The notes: generated by a model not told the origin, from the sequence alone. A stretch of DNA of 64,000 nt from Ampelocalamus luodianensis (GCA_036346255.1 CM070633.1:10788001-10852000); one strand, 5' to 3'; counted from the first letter of the stretch, positions 1 through 13,139 are shown. Numbers and translations are program-made.

Positions 1-1650
1 TAAGGATTTGTTCCTAGTCTTTTACCGGTCTCGGTGTTTGGTTGGAGACCGGATTGCTAGTATAGGTTGCCGTACTATTAAGAGGGGTCTTAATTAGTAA
101 CTTGAGTTAGTCATGTGTTGATAGCTCATTGTGTTTGCTCTAGCTCAACTTAACATGGTGCCTATATTTGCGAATGCGTTTTGCAAATAGTTGAGGCTCA
201 TGGTTATTCCTTGTAGCATGTGACTTGAGTTTGCAAATGTGTTTTGCAAATGGTTTAAGTCCATGTACCTTATTCCTTGTGGCGATGATTCTAAAAGTTG
301 GCAAATGTGTTTTGCAACTTGTTGAGAATCTAGCTTTCATCTTTTGTGTACATGTTGCATCAATTTGGCAAATATGTTTTGCAAATTGAGTTGAAGCAAA
401 TGTACAAAGTTTGATCTCGCCTTGGTGATCGCTTGGTCCGACCGCTCGTAGCGTTCGATCGGTGGTAGTGTCGACCGCCATGGGTTAGGCGGTCGACCGA
501 TTCCCGTGTGTACGGCCAGAAGAAACGGTACTACCGAGCGCGTAGTACGGGAGTTTGAAACGGTACTACCGGAGTGCGGTAGTACCGATAGTTGTTTGGC
601 GGTACGTGTTTTCCAGAGAAGTTGTTTTCTGGTTTGCTCGGTGGTCTGGTTGAGCGGTCTGACCGCCCTCGCGGTCGGATCGGTGAGCGGTCCGACCGCC
701 ATTGGTTGGCGCCGCATCGATTGTGAGTCCAACGGCTAGTTTTATAGCCGTTGATGTTAGCGTCCGACCGCCATTAGTAGGCTGGTCGACGGTTTTGTCC
801 AGATTCTCTGGAATCTTTTTCCAACGGCTAGTTTTTGTGTGTGGGCTATAAATACCCACCTTGGCTGTGTGAAAAAAAAAGTGCTTGTGCCCCATTGAGT
901 TACTTTGAGCTAAGAGCAAGCCCTCTACTCCCATTCGTGCATGTGTTGCACTTGTTGAGGTTTGAGAGGCAAATCCTATTGCATGTGTTGCATTAGGTGG
1001 TGGATTTGGTATCCATGAGAGCTTTGGCACTTGATTGGTTCAAGTGAAAGTTGGAGACTTGTTACTCTTGGTGTTTGCCGACACCTAGACGGCGTGGAGG
1101 CGTCGTGCGTCGGTGATCTTCTCAAGTGAAGCTTGTGAGAAGACCCGAGCGTTTGTGAGTGGCTTGGTGCTCGCCATCTCCGGAGTGGAGTAAGAGCAAC
1201 CCTAGTGGAGCGAGGTGGTTGATACCTCGGAGGAAGGCTTAATTGGTGGAGTCGGCCCAATAGGTTTGGGTTTCCCTCAACATGGAATATGGGAGACCGG
1301 CAGGTCTCCGACCACCACGGTAAAACATCGTTGTGTCACGTGTGTTTCTTGTGATTAGCTTTCATATGCTTTACTTTGTGTGATTTACATTCATTATATA
1401 ATTGCTTATTCATTTGTATGATTGCTATCTTGTATGTGCTTGATTAATCATATCATTAGTTGATAGCTTACAAGTCTTTGCTAAATTGCTCTATTTATTA
1501 TTGACTTGTATTGTTGGTGCACTTAGTGAACTTAGTTGATTTAGGCTAAACCGAATTGATATTTAGCTTCCGCATTAGAAATCGGTTTTAGTTCATAAAA
1601 GTTTTAAAACGCCTATTCACCCCCCTCTAGTCGCCCTACTTGATCTTACA
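1..1650 (+). mobile_element. Ty1-copia (SIRE/Maximus-like) LTR, 3' part
   Basis: This stretch looks like the 3' part of a long copia LTR. It contains GGTACTACCG-type short repeats at 530-590, a TATAAATA box near 846, and the run cctattcacccccctctag at 1612-1630, which is typical of the LTR end in SIRE/Maximus-like grass elements. It seems to finish at cttaca (1650). About 480-1440 is related to 12012-12750, a second copy in the same direction. No coding region is convincing. The family assignment rests on remembered motifs, not on a search. Confidence 0.5.
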
Positions 1651-3925
1651 CCGCCTCAGGTGACGATTTTGCACGTATCTTAATCCCTGCGCTCCCCTCC
1701 TCCTTTTGGTGCCTTCACCGGACACCGCCGCACCACCAAACGCCGCAAGCGGCGAGCCGGAGCATCGCCGGTCACGCACCGACGTGGCATGGCCACGTGT
1801 GTGCCACGGAGGCGCCACCTCAGCACCCGCGGCCGCGTCAGCGCCACGTGATGCCACATCACCCCACAGCGCCAGCACTCCACCCCCGTGCACTGTTCAC
1901 ATGCACCGGGTCCATCATGGACCATTGACCGGCCGTGAACCTAGTCTTTTGACCATCGGGCCCACACGTCAGTCGCACATCCCATTTTCCTTTAGGAAAA
2001 TAAATCGGCCGGGAAAAGAAATCCCTCGCTGACGTCATCATTGCGCAATAAACCGAATTTCCTTTAGAAAAATAAATCAAGAAAATTTTAGGGTTTATTT
2101 AGATTTAGAACTTCCCGGGGTTCGTTCTCCTTCATACGAACTCCGATTTTGTCGATTCAAATTTCTAAATTCCTATAAAATAAAGATCTAGCCAACTACA
2201 CCAAAATTATTTAATTTTGGGTTCATTTGATCAATAATTCCTTTAAACCCTAATTTATTATTTCATGTAGTTTTAAACTTCTAAAAATTCATATCTTTTG
2301 CATCCAAACTCCGATTTGGGTGATTCAAGTTGCAAAATTTGTATAAAATTGTAATCTAGCTAACTAAATCAAATTATTTTAATTTGGAGTTCTTTTGAAT
2401 TGTTATTTGAATTTTATTTGAATTTGGTCGTATTTTCACGATTAGATTTCGACGACTTCGGATAATCAGATTTCGACGCTGATTGAAGAGCAACATAAGA
2501 GGATTGATTTTGACTGTATGATCATCGTGATCGCACACTTGGACTACCGAAGATAGTACTTGTGAGTACTAGGTGACTGTTAAGAAAACAACGCCACCTC
2601 AACACTGCACGCTCATAAGGTGATCTGTTAAGAAAAACAACGCCACCTCATCAAGCAAGGCAAGTTATACCCTTGATCATATTGATCCCATTATTTTAAA
2701 TTATTTATATTCTGTTTTTAAATTATTAATGATACTTATTTATATTCGAGAATATAAATTCTGCTTTTAAATTCATAGTTATACCTAAATCCTTTGTATG
2801 ACCAATGTTGATATTGAATCAAACACATTGACACCCTAGATAAAACCTGGTTGATACGATAGTATAAACTAGGATCATTTAAACGTATTGCTTAGCCATG
2901 CTTATAGACCAAACTTGTCTGATTTGGGGAATTTCAGCCAACAATCAATTATTGTTTAAATTGTACCCTTGGCATTGGTGTGTCATGGGAGTTTTGCAAA
3001 TGACTTGAAAAATAAAATAAAAATGGGTTTGGACTTGGACGAATTGGATGATTGGTGGGTGCAGGTTTATGCACGGGTTTAATATGGTCAGGGTTAAGGC
3101 CCAGGGGTTTTTTATGGAAAGACGCCCAAGTCAGTTAAGGACCGGTCTTCGAGCGCATGATGCTACGCCATACCGTACCACCACATGTCCCAAGTATGGG
3201 TCGGGACTTGGCTAAATAATTTGTGATGTCTTAGTGTCATTGGTGCTATGTTGTTGGTATGGGTGTTGGTCAGACAGTAGACCCATGTGGCGTAGGATGG
3301 GGCTTCCGGAGGATGGCCAGTCCAATGGTAGCGAAACCTTAGCGGGTACAAATACATTAAGACAGAACATTGTAAAGGCCTCGACACGTGCTCTAAACCG
3401 CTTACCAAAGGTAGTGAGCGGTGGCATAGATATATGCCGGACAAACTAGAGAAGTCTTATCATGTGGGTAAAGTCAGACAACCTCTGCAGAGTGTAAAAC
3501 TATTCGAATAGCCGTATCCGAGGTTATGAACATGCTAGCAGAACTACTCAAAGTTAGACTCTGGTTTTTGTTTGAAAAAGACTTCTTCAAAACTGGTTTA
3601 TCCAGATGGGAATTGGGCAGGAAGCCATGTGATAGGAGGGTATCCTTCACCAGTCATGTGTGAATGTTATCTGACTATAAAATTGAGAATTTTATAAATT
3701 TTAGTTATAAAATAACTTCTTTGGAACTTAGTACAAGTATTTAAAGAAAATACTACTTTATGCAAATGACCTTATAAGCCATCCTTTGTTACATCCATAT
3801 ATCATGTCATTCTGTTACTTGACGGGTGTAACTTGCGAGCACGGAAGTTGTGCTCATACTTGCTTTATGCAAATCAAATTTCAGAGGAGAAGGACTTTGC
3901 TATTAGTGTGGATCTCGACGACTAG
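1651..3925 (+). mobile_element. Ty3-gypsy LTR fragment (3' two-thirds)
   Basis: The sequence follows, in order and in the same direction, the 3' two-thirds of the LTRs at 8524-12011 and 16767-20290. Shared landmarks are the GC-rich start, the block gcgcaataaa (2043), the phrase cagttaaggaccggtctt (3133), and the tail cttgcgagcacggaagttgtg (about 3832). It lacks the terminal ttaatcccggg..aca and stops abruptly at gacgactag (3925), where the start of another LTR is joined on. At about 2570-2650 the block ctgttaagaaaacaacgccacctca is repeated twice. Confidence 0.65.
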
Positions 3926-5257
3926 TGTAACAGCCCAAATTTTGAAGAAATTAAAATTTATGTATTTTGTGGATTTCCTGGTTTTTCAAAAGCTTTCCTT
4001 AACTAAATTAAAGCTAAACAAATTTATGTGCAAAATATATTACCACAAAATAGCTGGAAATATTTTATTTAAGTCCTAATTACTCCAGAGAATTTCTGTG
4101 AAGTTTCTCAGAATTTTTGGACTTAAATTACTATATTCTAAAGCATAATTGAATTATCAGCAATTATTTTAATCGAAAACCAAAAGAAAACCCCAAACAA
4201 ATAATGGGCGAAACCCACTGCCTGGATTTTTTCCCTGCGCCGCCCGCACCACCAACCGCGCGCGCCTCCCTCCTCCCATCGACATCAGTCCCACCGGTCG
4301 CCTCTCTGTTTCACACCACTTGAATCCCTGTCAGCCGTTGGATCTAAATCCAACGGCCAAAACTCAATAAAACATTCGGACTACTCGAACATCTCAACGA
4401 CCGGTGACCGTTAGATCTAAATCCAACGGCTACGCCCAAACCCAACTTACCGCTTCACCCCATCTAATCTCAACCGTCCGATCAAAATCGGACGTACTTC
4501 AATCGCCTTCCTCCTTTCCTTCTTCTTCCTCCACCTTCCTTTCTTGCCGCCGGCCGCCATGGATACAAATCGAACCTTCCATACACGGCTAAATCCCGCA
4601 AATCATCAAATCTCGCGCGCATTGAAGTCCCCGACCGCTCCGCCGACGACACGGCCGTGTCTTTCCATCCCCGTAGCCCAAATCCCGATTCATCGCCGCG
4701 CGCCGCACGCACCTTCGTGGCGCCCACGTTGAACCATCCACGCCGCGCCCTATAAATAGGTGCGCCGAGCGCCTCCTTCACCGCACCTCAAAGCCACCAT
4801 CCACGCCTCCTCCCCGCTTGAAGCGCCGGTCGAGTTCTTCACGCAACCGCAAAGGCTTCGAGCCCGTTTTTCGCCGCCACCAAGCTCCTCCGCCTCATTG
4901 TCAACACCATCGCCATCGCCTTGTCGCCGCCAAGCCAAGATCGCGTCATCCACCTCGCCAAAGGGCCTCGGGAACACCTTCGTCACCGCCGACTCAAACC
5001 GCCGCCGCTCTCCAGCTGGCCGCCGGCCACCTCGTCACGCCCCGCCACCGCAAGGTAGTGCCCTAGCATCAGCATCGCACCAGCTTCATTTTGCGCGACG
5101 ACCATTTGGCTCGCCGCGCGAGAACGCCGGCGAGCTCGAGCTCTAACACCGCCGCCACCGAGCCGACGAGCTCGCCACGTCGCGGCCAGGTCAGCGCCAC
5201 CTCGACCAGCAAGCCTACGTGGCTGCCCGCGTGTCGGCCACATCAACCGGCTCCACC
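3926..5257 (+). mobile_element. Ty3-gypsy 5' LTR, truncated
   Basis: It starts with the LTR terminus tgtaacagcccaaattttga and follows the full LTR at 8524 for about 1.33 kb, then breaks off near 5257 and runs into gag. A TATAAATAGG box lies at 4751-4760. Compared with the copy at 8524 it differs by many 1-6 base gaps, concentrated in its GC-rich half (4200-5250). The missing remainder of the LTR and the primer-binding site indicate a deletion. Confidence 0.7.
4751..4760 (+). promoter_or_regulatory. LTR TATA box
   Basis: TATAAATAGG lies in a GC-rich stretch of the truncated gypsy LTR, and the same box occurs at the equivalent position of the LTR copies at 9352 and 17619. This is the expected promoter of the retrotransposon. 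Activity is inferred, not shown. Confidence 0.45.
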
Positions 5258-5280
5258 TCCGCATAATCAAAGACTGACTA

Positions 5281-6180
5281 TGTCAGAGTTTATGAGGATG
5301 CGCCCGCCGACGTTCTCGAGCAGTACTGAACCAATGGACGCCGACGATCGCCGGGCTATTGGAAAGAAATTGGACATCGATCGGTGCTCGATCGTGAGAG
5401 GGTTTGTTTGCCTCTCACCACCGACCGCCCCGCATCGAATGGTGGGACAATTATTGACGCCCATGATGATGCTCAATCTATTTCATGGGCCAACTTTGTG
5501 TAAGCCTTCCGTCATGCACACATTCCGCGGGATGATGACATCAAGAAGAAGGAGTTCCACGATCGCGCCAAGGCAACCGAACGGTGAATGAGTATCTACA
5601 CCGCTTCAATCAACTTGCTCGCTACGCCCACCGACGAGCGAGATGAGGACAGACAGAAAGGTTCCCGAAGGCCTAAACGATGATATTTCGCCCAACTTAT
5701 CTCTCAAAATTTCACCGACTTTCAGCAGGTTGGTGGATAAAGCTATCGTGCAGAGGCCAAACACGCAGAATGGAGAACCGCAAGCGGAGGATGGCCGCCA
5801 AAGGTTCAACGCCGAGGTCCGCCCAAACCTCGCTTCATCGCATGCAGCCACAAGCAACGTGGGAAGTTCCAATGTTCCACGCCTCGCACTCAAAGACCGC
5901 CACGGCGCCCAACCCCTCCAACTTCCGTGGCACTGTCAGAGGGGTTTCACCAAGCACTCTACCTCCTCGCCCGAGTAACGTGCTTCCATCAGAACGAGAC
6001 GGGCATTACGCCAATAAATGCCCGAAGAAGCGCAAGGTTTGGCACCAAAGAAGGCCAACCTCAGAATTGCAACTACGGCGGCACCAACCGATCAGCGAGC
6101 CGATTCACCAAGGGATGGTGAACCATGTCACCGCCGAGGAAGCTCAGCGGCGCGGATGTTGTTCTTGGTACGTTCCTCGT
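5281..6180 (+). pseudogene. Ty3-gypsy (Tekay/Del-like) gag, decayed
   Basis: Pieces of a chromovirus-type capsid protein are readable in all three frames. They start at the ATG at 5281 with a PPTFSSS..EPMDADD motif, then residues resembling KKEFHD (5547 on), VNEYLHRFNQLARYA (5586 on) and a zinc knuckle near 5980-6025 (C..NETG.YANKCP). The reading frame shifts every few dozen bases through small gaps, so no functional product is possible. The motif set is that of Tekay/Del elements of grasses. Confidence 0.7.
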
Positions 6181-8213
6181 TAATTGAAGATCAAAGATCC
6201 GCCTTATTTGATTCCGAGCTTCACATTCTTTCATGTCAAATAAGTTTGTGGGAAAATATGGGTTACCGGATCCTCCTTAGCTACCCCCATGATAATTCAT
6301 TCTCTGCTCTAAATGAGAACCAATTCTCTCGCCCAAATCTTACCCTTGAGATATCCGAGTATCCTTTCTAGCAGATCGATAGTGTTACACTCCCAAGGCC
6401 CGGATGTAATACTTGGAATGGATAGCTAGCCAAAAACCACGGCAGATAGATCGTGCCAATAGATCCATCACCTCACAAATGACCAAGGCCTATCTGTTGA
6501 ATTCAAACCCAAGGTCCGCACCGAGGAAGTTCCATGCTCACGGCTTGAAGGAGGTGAAATCGAAGACATACCCGTAGCACGAGTATCCCGACGTCTTTCA
6601 GATGATCTACGGCATGCCACCGGATAGGGACATCATGTTCCTAATTGATCTAGTCCCGGACACTCCGATCTCGAAAAGGCCCTACTGCACGCCCGCCAAC
6701 GAGTTAGCGTAATCAAGAAACAAATTGAAGAACTGCGAGAGAAAGGGTACATTCGACCAGTTCCTCACCATGGGGAGCCCGAGATCGCTTGTCAAGAAGA
6801 AAGACAATAGTATGAGAATGTGCGTTGATTATAGATCACTCAACGAAGTAACAATCAAGAACAAGTACCGTTGTCGAATTGATGATCTGTTCGATCGGTG
6901 AAGAACAGCGTCTTCTCAAGATTGATCGAGATCCGTTATCACCAATCAAGATCACAGGAAGATATTCCAAAGACCGCCTTCACCACCGGATATGGATGTA
7001 TGAATTTACTGAATGTCCTTCTGACTAACCAATGCCCCCGCTACTTCATGAATATGATGAACAAGGTGTTCATGGAATTCTGGATAAATTCGTAGTCGCC
7101 TTTATTGACGATATCCTCATCTATTCGAAGGATGAAGAAGAGCATGAAGAGCATCTCGAATGATCCTAGACAAGCTCGTGGAGCACCGACTTTATGCCAA
7201 ATTCAGAAGAGTGAATTCGCTAAGTCAAGTTGCATTCCTTAGACACATTGTATCCGCAGGAGGTATTGCGAGACCCGCCAAGGTTGAGGCAGAATGGACC
7301 GAAACAACCTGCATCACCACCGAGGTGAGAAGTTTCCTTGACCGGCAAGGCTATTATCGCGGTTCATCGAAGGTTTCGAGATCGCCAAACCCATGACTCA
7401 ACTTCAAGAAAGAGAAGAAGTTCGAGTGGTCAAGCGCTGTGAAGAAAGCTTCCAAGAATCGAAAAAGAGGCTAGTCTCAAGACGGTGTTAATCTTACGGA
7501 CATCCGCAAGGATTTTGAAATCTTTTGTGACGCATCCCGCCAAGGCCTCGGATGTGTACCGATGCAGAAGGCAAAGTTGTGGCTTATGCATCCCGCAGCT
7601 TGAGGCCGCACGAAGGAATTACCCGACTCATGATTTGGAGTTAGCGGCAATTGTGCACGCCCAAAATCGCGGCATTATCTAATTGGTAACCATTGTGAGA
7701 TTTTCACGGACCATAAAAGCTCAAGTACATATTCACGCGATCGAACTCAATCTCCGCGGAGGAGATGGTTGGAATTGATAAAGGATTACGATCTCGGAAT
7801 CCATTATCATCCGGCAAGGCCAACGTGGTAGCGTATGCCTTGAGCAGAAGGCATATTGCAACACCGCCATGGTACAACAAAATCGCCGTAGCCGTATGAA
7901 GAGTCAAGCACAGAATCTGAGATTGTCAATCATGGTTGCGTAAACGCTTTAGAAGTTCAACCGACTCTTCGTGATCGGATCGTAACAAAGCAATCGTAAG
8001 ATGAAGACATCCAAGAAATCAAGAAGAATATGAGAAGAGGCAAGGCTCCGAGCTTCTCGAGGATGAACAAGGGACAAGTGTGGTTGGAGACCGCATCTGT
8101 GTGCCCAACCAGCCGGAAATAAAAGAGGCGATTCTGAAAGAAGCTCATGAGTCGCCATACTCCATTCATCCGGGTAGCACCAAGATGTACCAGGACTTAA
8201 AAGAAAAATATTG
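6181..8213 (+). pseudogene. Ty3-gypsy pol (protease, RT, RNase H, partial integrase), decayed
   Basis: In order I can read a protease-like FDSELH stretch (about 6200), reverse transcriptase blocks (ELREKGYIRP at about 6735, MRMCVDYRSLNEVTIKNKY at about 6812, and the catalytic VAFIDDILIYSKDEE with FIDD at 7101-7112), RNase H traces (about 7500-7680), and the integrase zinc-binding region (KEAHESPYSIHPGSTKMYQDL at about 8138-8200). Frames change repeatedly. The integrase is cut at KYW (8213), where the sequence jumps into an LTR tail; the integrase core and chromodomain are missing. The element cannot be autonomous. Confidence 0.75.
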
Positions 8214-9875
8214 GGCAGGAAGCCATGTGATAGGAGGGTATCCTTCACCAGTCATGTGTGAATGTTATCTGACTATAAAATTGAGAATTTTATAAATTTT
8301 AGTTATAAAATAACTTCTTTGGAACTTAGTACAAGTATTTAAAGAAAATACTGCTTTATGCAAATGACCTTATAAGCCATCCTTTGTTACATCCATATAT
8401 CATGTCATTCTGTTACTTGACGGGTGTAACTTGCGAGCACGGAAGTTGTGCTCATACTTGCTTTATGCAAATCAAATTTCAGAGGAGAAGGACTTTGCTA
8501 TCAGTGTGGATCTCGACGACTAGTGTAACAGCCCAAATTTTGAAGAAATTAAAATTTATGTATTTTGTGGATTTCTGGTTTTCAAAAGCTTTCTTAACTA
8601 AATTAAAGCTAAACAAATTTATGTGCAAAATATATTACCACAAAATAGTCGAAATATTTTATTTAAGTCCTAATTACTCTGAGAATTTCGTGAAGTTTCT
8701 AATTTTGGACTTAAATTACTATATTCTAAAGCATAATTGAATTATCAGCAATTATTTTAATCGAAAACCAAAAGAAAACCCCCAAACAGTCAATGGGCCG
8801 AAACCCACTCGGCCCAGACCTTTTTCCCGCGCGCGCGGCCCGCACCAGCCCAGCCGCGCTGCCTCCCCCTCCTCCCACTGACATCAGGTCCCACCGGTCA
8901 GTCTCTCTCTGTTTCACACCACTTGAATCCCTGTCAGCCGTTGGATCTAAATCCAACGGCCAAAACTCAATAAAACATTCGGACTACTCGAACATCTCAA
9001 CGACCGGTGACCGTTAGATCTAAATCCAACGGCTACGCCCAAACCCAACTTACCGTTTCACCCCATCTAATCTCAACCGTCCGATCAAAATCGGACGTAC
9101 CCCCAATCGTCTTCCTCCTTTCCTTCTTCTTCCTCCACCTTCCTTTCTTGCCGCGAAGCCGCCATGGATACAAATCGGGAACCTTCCATACACGGCTAAA
9201 TCCCGGGCAAATCATCAAATCTCGCGCATTGAAGTCCCCGACCGCCCGCTCGACACGCCGTGTCTTTCCATCCCCGTAGCCCAAATCCCGATTCATCGCC
9301 GCGTGCGCACGACTTCGCGGCGCCCACGTTGAACCATCCACGCCCGCGCCCTATAAATAGGTGCGCCGGGAGCGCCTCCTTCACCGCACCTCAAAGCCAC
9401 CATCCACAGCCCTCCTCCCTGCTTGAAGCGCCCGGAATTCGAGTTCTTCGCCGGCGACCGCAAAGGCTTCGAGCTCCGTTTTTCGCCGCCACCGAAGCTC
9501 CTCCGCCTCATTGTCAACACCATCGTCATCGCCTTGTCGTCGCCAAGCCAGTACCGTCATCCACCTCGCCAAAGGGCCTCGGGAACACCTTCGTCACCGT
9601 CGACCTCAAACCGCCGCCGCTCTCCAGCTCGCCGCCGGCCACCTCGTCACGCCCCGCCACCGCAAGGTAGTGCCCTAGCATCAGCATCGCACCAGCTTCA
9701 TTTTGCGCACGACCATTTGGCTCGCCGCGGCGTAGAACGCCGGCGAGCTCGAGCCCTAACACTGCCGCTCAACGGAGCCGACGTAGCTCGGCCACGTCGT
9801 GGCCAGGTCAGCGCCACCTCGACCAGCAAGCCTACGTGGCTGCCCGCGTGTCGGCCACATCAACCGGTCCACCCC
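8211..9875 (+). repeat. Direct repeat copy 2 spanning the chimeric LTR junction
   Basis: It matches 3613-5257 and includes the identical gacgactag|tgtaacagcc junction (8523/8524). The left break falls inside ttggg, five bases present at both breakpoints (3613 and 8211), compatible with microhomology-mediated joining. Beyond 9875 this copy continues as a complete LTR, whereas copy 1 switches to gag. Confidence 0.75.
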
Positions 9876-12011
9876 GTCCCTCCGAACCAAAAGCCGTAGG
9901 CTTGGTTCACGTAGATCGTGTCTATGACACGTGGGGCCCGCATGTCAGGAATTAATTTTAATTCCTTTAATTTCCGGAAAACCCATCGCTGGCGTCAGCT
10001 TGCGCAATAAATAGAATTTCCTTTAGAAAAACAATTCAGAGAATTCAATTAAATTCCAAATTTTGTATTAAACTTCTAAAATTCATAACTTTTGCATATG
10101 AACTCCAAATTGGGTGGTTCAAATTGCAAAATTTGTCTAAAATCATAATCTAGCTAACTAAAGCAAAATATTTCAGTTTGGAGTTATTTTGAGCTGAGTT
10201 TTTGAATTTATTTGAATTTGGAGTTAATTTGTCGTATTTTCGCGTATAGACCTCGACGACTCCGGAGAGTTAGATCCTTCCGACAATTTAGAATTTCAAG
10301 ACTTCAACGAAGGCAAGTTACACTATTGATCATATTGCTCCCAGTATTTTAAATTATTTAATTCCTGTTTTAAATTACTATCGCATGCATATGTTTATAT
10401 AATGGTTTAAATGTCCTGTTTATATATAGTTACTCCAATCTCCATTGTATGGCCAATTTGATTTTTGAATATGAATACCATGACACCCTTAGGCAAAGTG
10501 ATATTAAAATTTGACATATGCTTAGCCATGCTTAGACCACTTTTATTTGGGAAGGTTTAGCCAAATCCTTTACAATTTGATTTTAAATTGTTTCGGTGGT
10601 ATTGTTTTACCACTAAGGCTTTTTATGAGTGTTTCACTCTAAATAAAATAAAATGGGTTTGGACTTGGGCGTGATGGAAGTATGGTGGGTGCAGTTCATG
10701 CACGGCCTAATCTGTTAGGATTACGCCCATAGGTTTATTTAAATGGAAAGTCGCCCAAGTCAGTTAAGGACCGGTCTTTGAGCGTATTTTGCTACGCCTT
10801 ACCGTACCACCACATGTCTGGAATGGGACAGATTTGGCTAAATAATCTGTGGTATCTTAGTGATATTTATGCTATGTTGTATGTGTGGGTGTTGGTTAGA
10901 CATTAGTCCCACCGGGCGCAAGAGGGGCTGGGAGGATGGTTAGTCCAATGGTAGTGAAACCTTAGCGGGCATAAATACATTAAGATACTGCTTGTAACGG
11001 CCTCATGATAATTGCTTAGTCACACGCCTCTGAGCGTGCATTGGCCGACATTAAAAGCATATTATCTCGTGTGGGTAAAGCTGTACAAACTCTGCGAGTA
11101 GAAACTATCCGAATAAGCGCGTCATGATCATGGACATGCTAGCAAAGCCACTCTAAGTTAGACTTGTTTTTGGTTTATAAAATGATTTCCACAGATGTTT
11201 TTAGGATGGATAATCCTATGGTAAAAGGGGGTGGTGAGCCAAGTGTTAGGAGGGTATCCTTCACTATTCATTTAATGGAGGTTATCCACTATTCATTGTC
11301 ATCTTAATCACTGATTTCAACTATGGTATTAAAATTGGCCTTAGAAACTATTAGTGTTATTTAATCCAAAAATGTCGTTTATGCAAAACAACCCTGCCAT
11401 TATCCTTTGTTTATCCTATGCATGCATTAATTTTCAATATTGGGTGTAACTTGCAAGCACGGTAGTTGTGCTTACTCTTGCTGAATAATCTTTATTCAGG
11501 AGAAGACCTCTATCAGGACGGTGAGGACCTGGACGAATAGGCTACGTCCCAAGACGATTGCCTGTGTCAAGTCGTGTGGCCTACTACTACTTTTTCCGCT
11601 GTGTTATTTCTTTCCAGTTGGCCTCAGGCCCAGTTGTAATAAAACTCTGAGATAATAATAATAAAGAGCGTGATATGATTTTGTTGTCACTTTTGATGGC
11701 TGTGTACACTGGAAATCCTGGACTAGTGTATAAACACAGAGAATTCGGGATCCTTCGTTCCCGGGTTCGACAACTAGGCCGCTACCCCAGTCGATTGCCT
11801 GTGGCAGATTGTTGGACTCTACTACTTTTCGTCTTCCGCTGTGTTCTTTATTGTTGGCTGTAAGCCTCTTTGTAATAAACTCTGTTGATTATTAATAAAG
11901 TTGTGATATGAATTTTGTTACCATATTTGTTTACTGTGTGAACTAGCTACTGATCATGGGACTAGTTCAAAATGCACAAAGGATCTGGGATATTAATCCC
12001 GGGTTCTGACA
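8524..12011 (+). mobile_element. Complete Ty3-gypsy LTR (about 3.5 kb)
   Basis: It runs from tgtaacagccc to ttaatcccgggttctgaca, giving TG..CA ends, and is colinear with the solo LTR at 16767-20290. The first 0.3 kb is AT-rich, 0.3-1.35 kb is GC-rich with a TATAAATAG box (9352-9360), and the rest is AT-rich. Two further degenerate copies of its last 0.3 kb follow each other near 11640-12011 (gtcgattgcctgtg..ttaat pattern). The short ORFs in the GC-rich part look like chance frames. It is followed directly by a SIRE-like LTR fragment. Confidence 0.75.
9352..9360 (+). promoter_or_regulatory. LTR TATA box
   Basis: TATAAATAG lies 0.83 kb into the complete gypsy LTR, at the position equivalent to 4751. 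Confidence 0.45.
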
Positions 12012-12750
12012 TTAATGCACCCGTTCGACCGTTGTAGTTTTTGAGCCGTTAATGCACCAGTTCGACCGTTGAACAATAAAAAACGATAGTACCGGAGTTT
12101 CAACAGCGGTACTACCGCAAATCCTAATTTTTGGGGATTTATGCTCCCAACGGCTAGTTTTTGTGTAGGGGCTATAAATATCCACCTTGGTCGGTTGAGA
12201 AATAATCTTTGGCATCCCATTTCACTCAGTTTAGCTGGTGTGAGCTTCTCCTCTCAATTGTGCATGTGTTACACCTTGTGAGCAAGGAGAGAAGTCTCTA
12301 GTTGTATGTGTTGTATCTAGAGTTGGATTTCGTATTCACTTGAGCTTGTGCATTCGTTGCACGTGGTGAGAGTCAAGTAAGGGGCTTGATTTATTACTCT
12401 TGATGTTTGCTAACACCTAGACAACGTAGAGGTGTCGAGGTCTGATGATCTTCTCAAGAACCTTGTGAGAAGGCCCGGTGTGTTGTGAGTAGTTTGGTAC
12501 TTGCCATCTCTAGAGTGGGGGAAGAGTAACTCCAAGTGGATCAAGGTGTTTGGCTTAATTCGTGGAACCAGTCCAATTAGTTTGGGCTTACCTCAACGTG
12601 GATTAGGGAAGACCGGCAGATCTCCGAACACCAAGGTAAAAATATACTTGTGTCATTGTGGTTTGTTCTCTAGTGATTTACTTAGTGCAATTTACATTCT
12701 TAAAATTGAATTGCTTACATATCTTTGTATGTTTGCTATATTTATCAATA
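12012..12750 (+). mobile_element. SIRE-like copia LTR fragment, second copy
   Basis: It is related to 480-1440. Shared blocks are the caacggctagtttttgtgt box followed by ggctataaata (12170), the tgcatgtgtt..acaccttg series, agaccggcag.tctccga (12610), and the AT-rich tail. At its start, ttaatgcacc(c/a)gttcgaccg occurs twice (12012 and 12049). It lacks the CACCCCCCTCTAG end seen at 1612. Confidence 0.5.
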
Positions 12751-13139
12751 GACTTATGTTTATCGCATGTGTACCCTAGTAACTGTCACTAGGTCTTGCC
12801 TAATTCTCATGGAACTTTCTTGATAAATAGGAATTAATAAAGGAAATCATTAAATGGACTAGACCTCATGTGCAAGTTGTGACGAAGTGTTCCTAATGAA
12901 ACAACAGTAATTCAAGAACAAATAAAAGTCAAGTTGATTACATCTATCATCCACCGTTATTCACATCCAATAGAAGAATAATTTGTAAAATAAATAAATA
13001 TCAACATATACTACCTATTAACATAATCTCTCCCATCTGAATGGCCTAAGAGGAGTATTCATGAGAATATTCTCTTCCTTTTTTTCCATAATTTCTCCAC
13101 CGACGAATATTCCGAGAGCCGATATCGCTTGTCCACGTT
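12751..13139. other. No feature recognised
   Basis: AT-rich sequence between the LTR fragment and the duplicated NRPA1 segment. I see no ORF, terminal repeat or known element in it. Confidence 0.4.

Larger units (their letters stand above)
3613..5257 (+). repeat. Direct repeat copy 1 spanning a chimeric LTR junction
   Basis: This block recurs at 8211-9875, a constant 4598 bases downstream. Both copies contain the same abnormal junction, an LTR tail ending gacgactag joined to an LTR start tgtaacagcc. Sharing the junction means that one duplication event copied it, rather than two independent insertions creating it. Confidence 0.75.
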
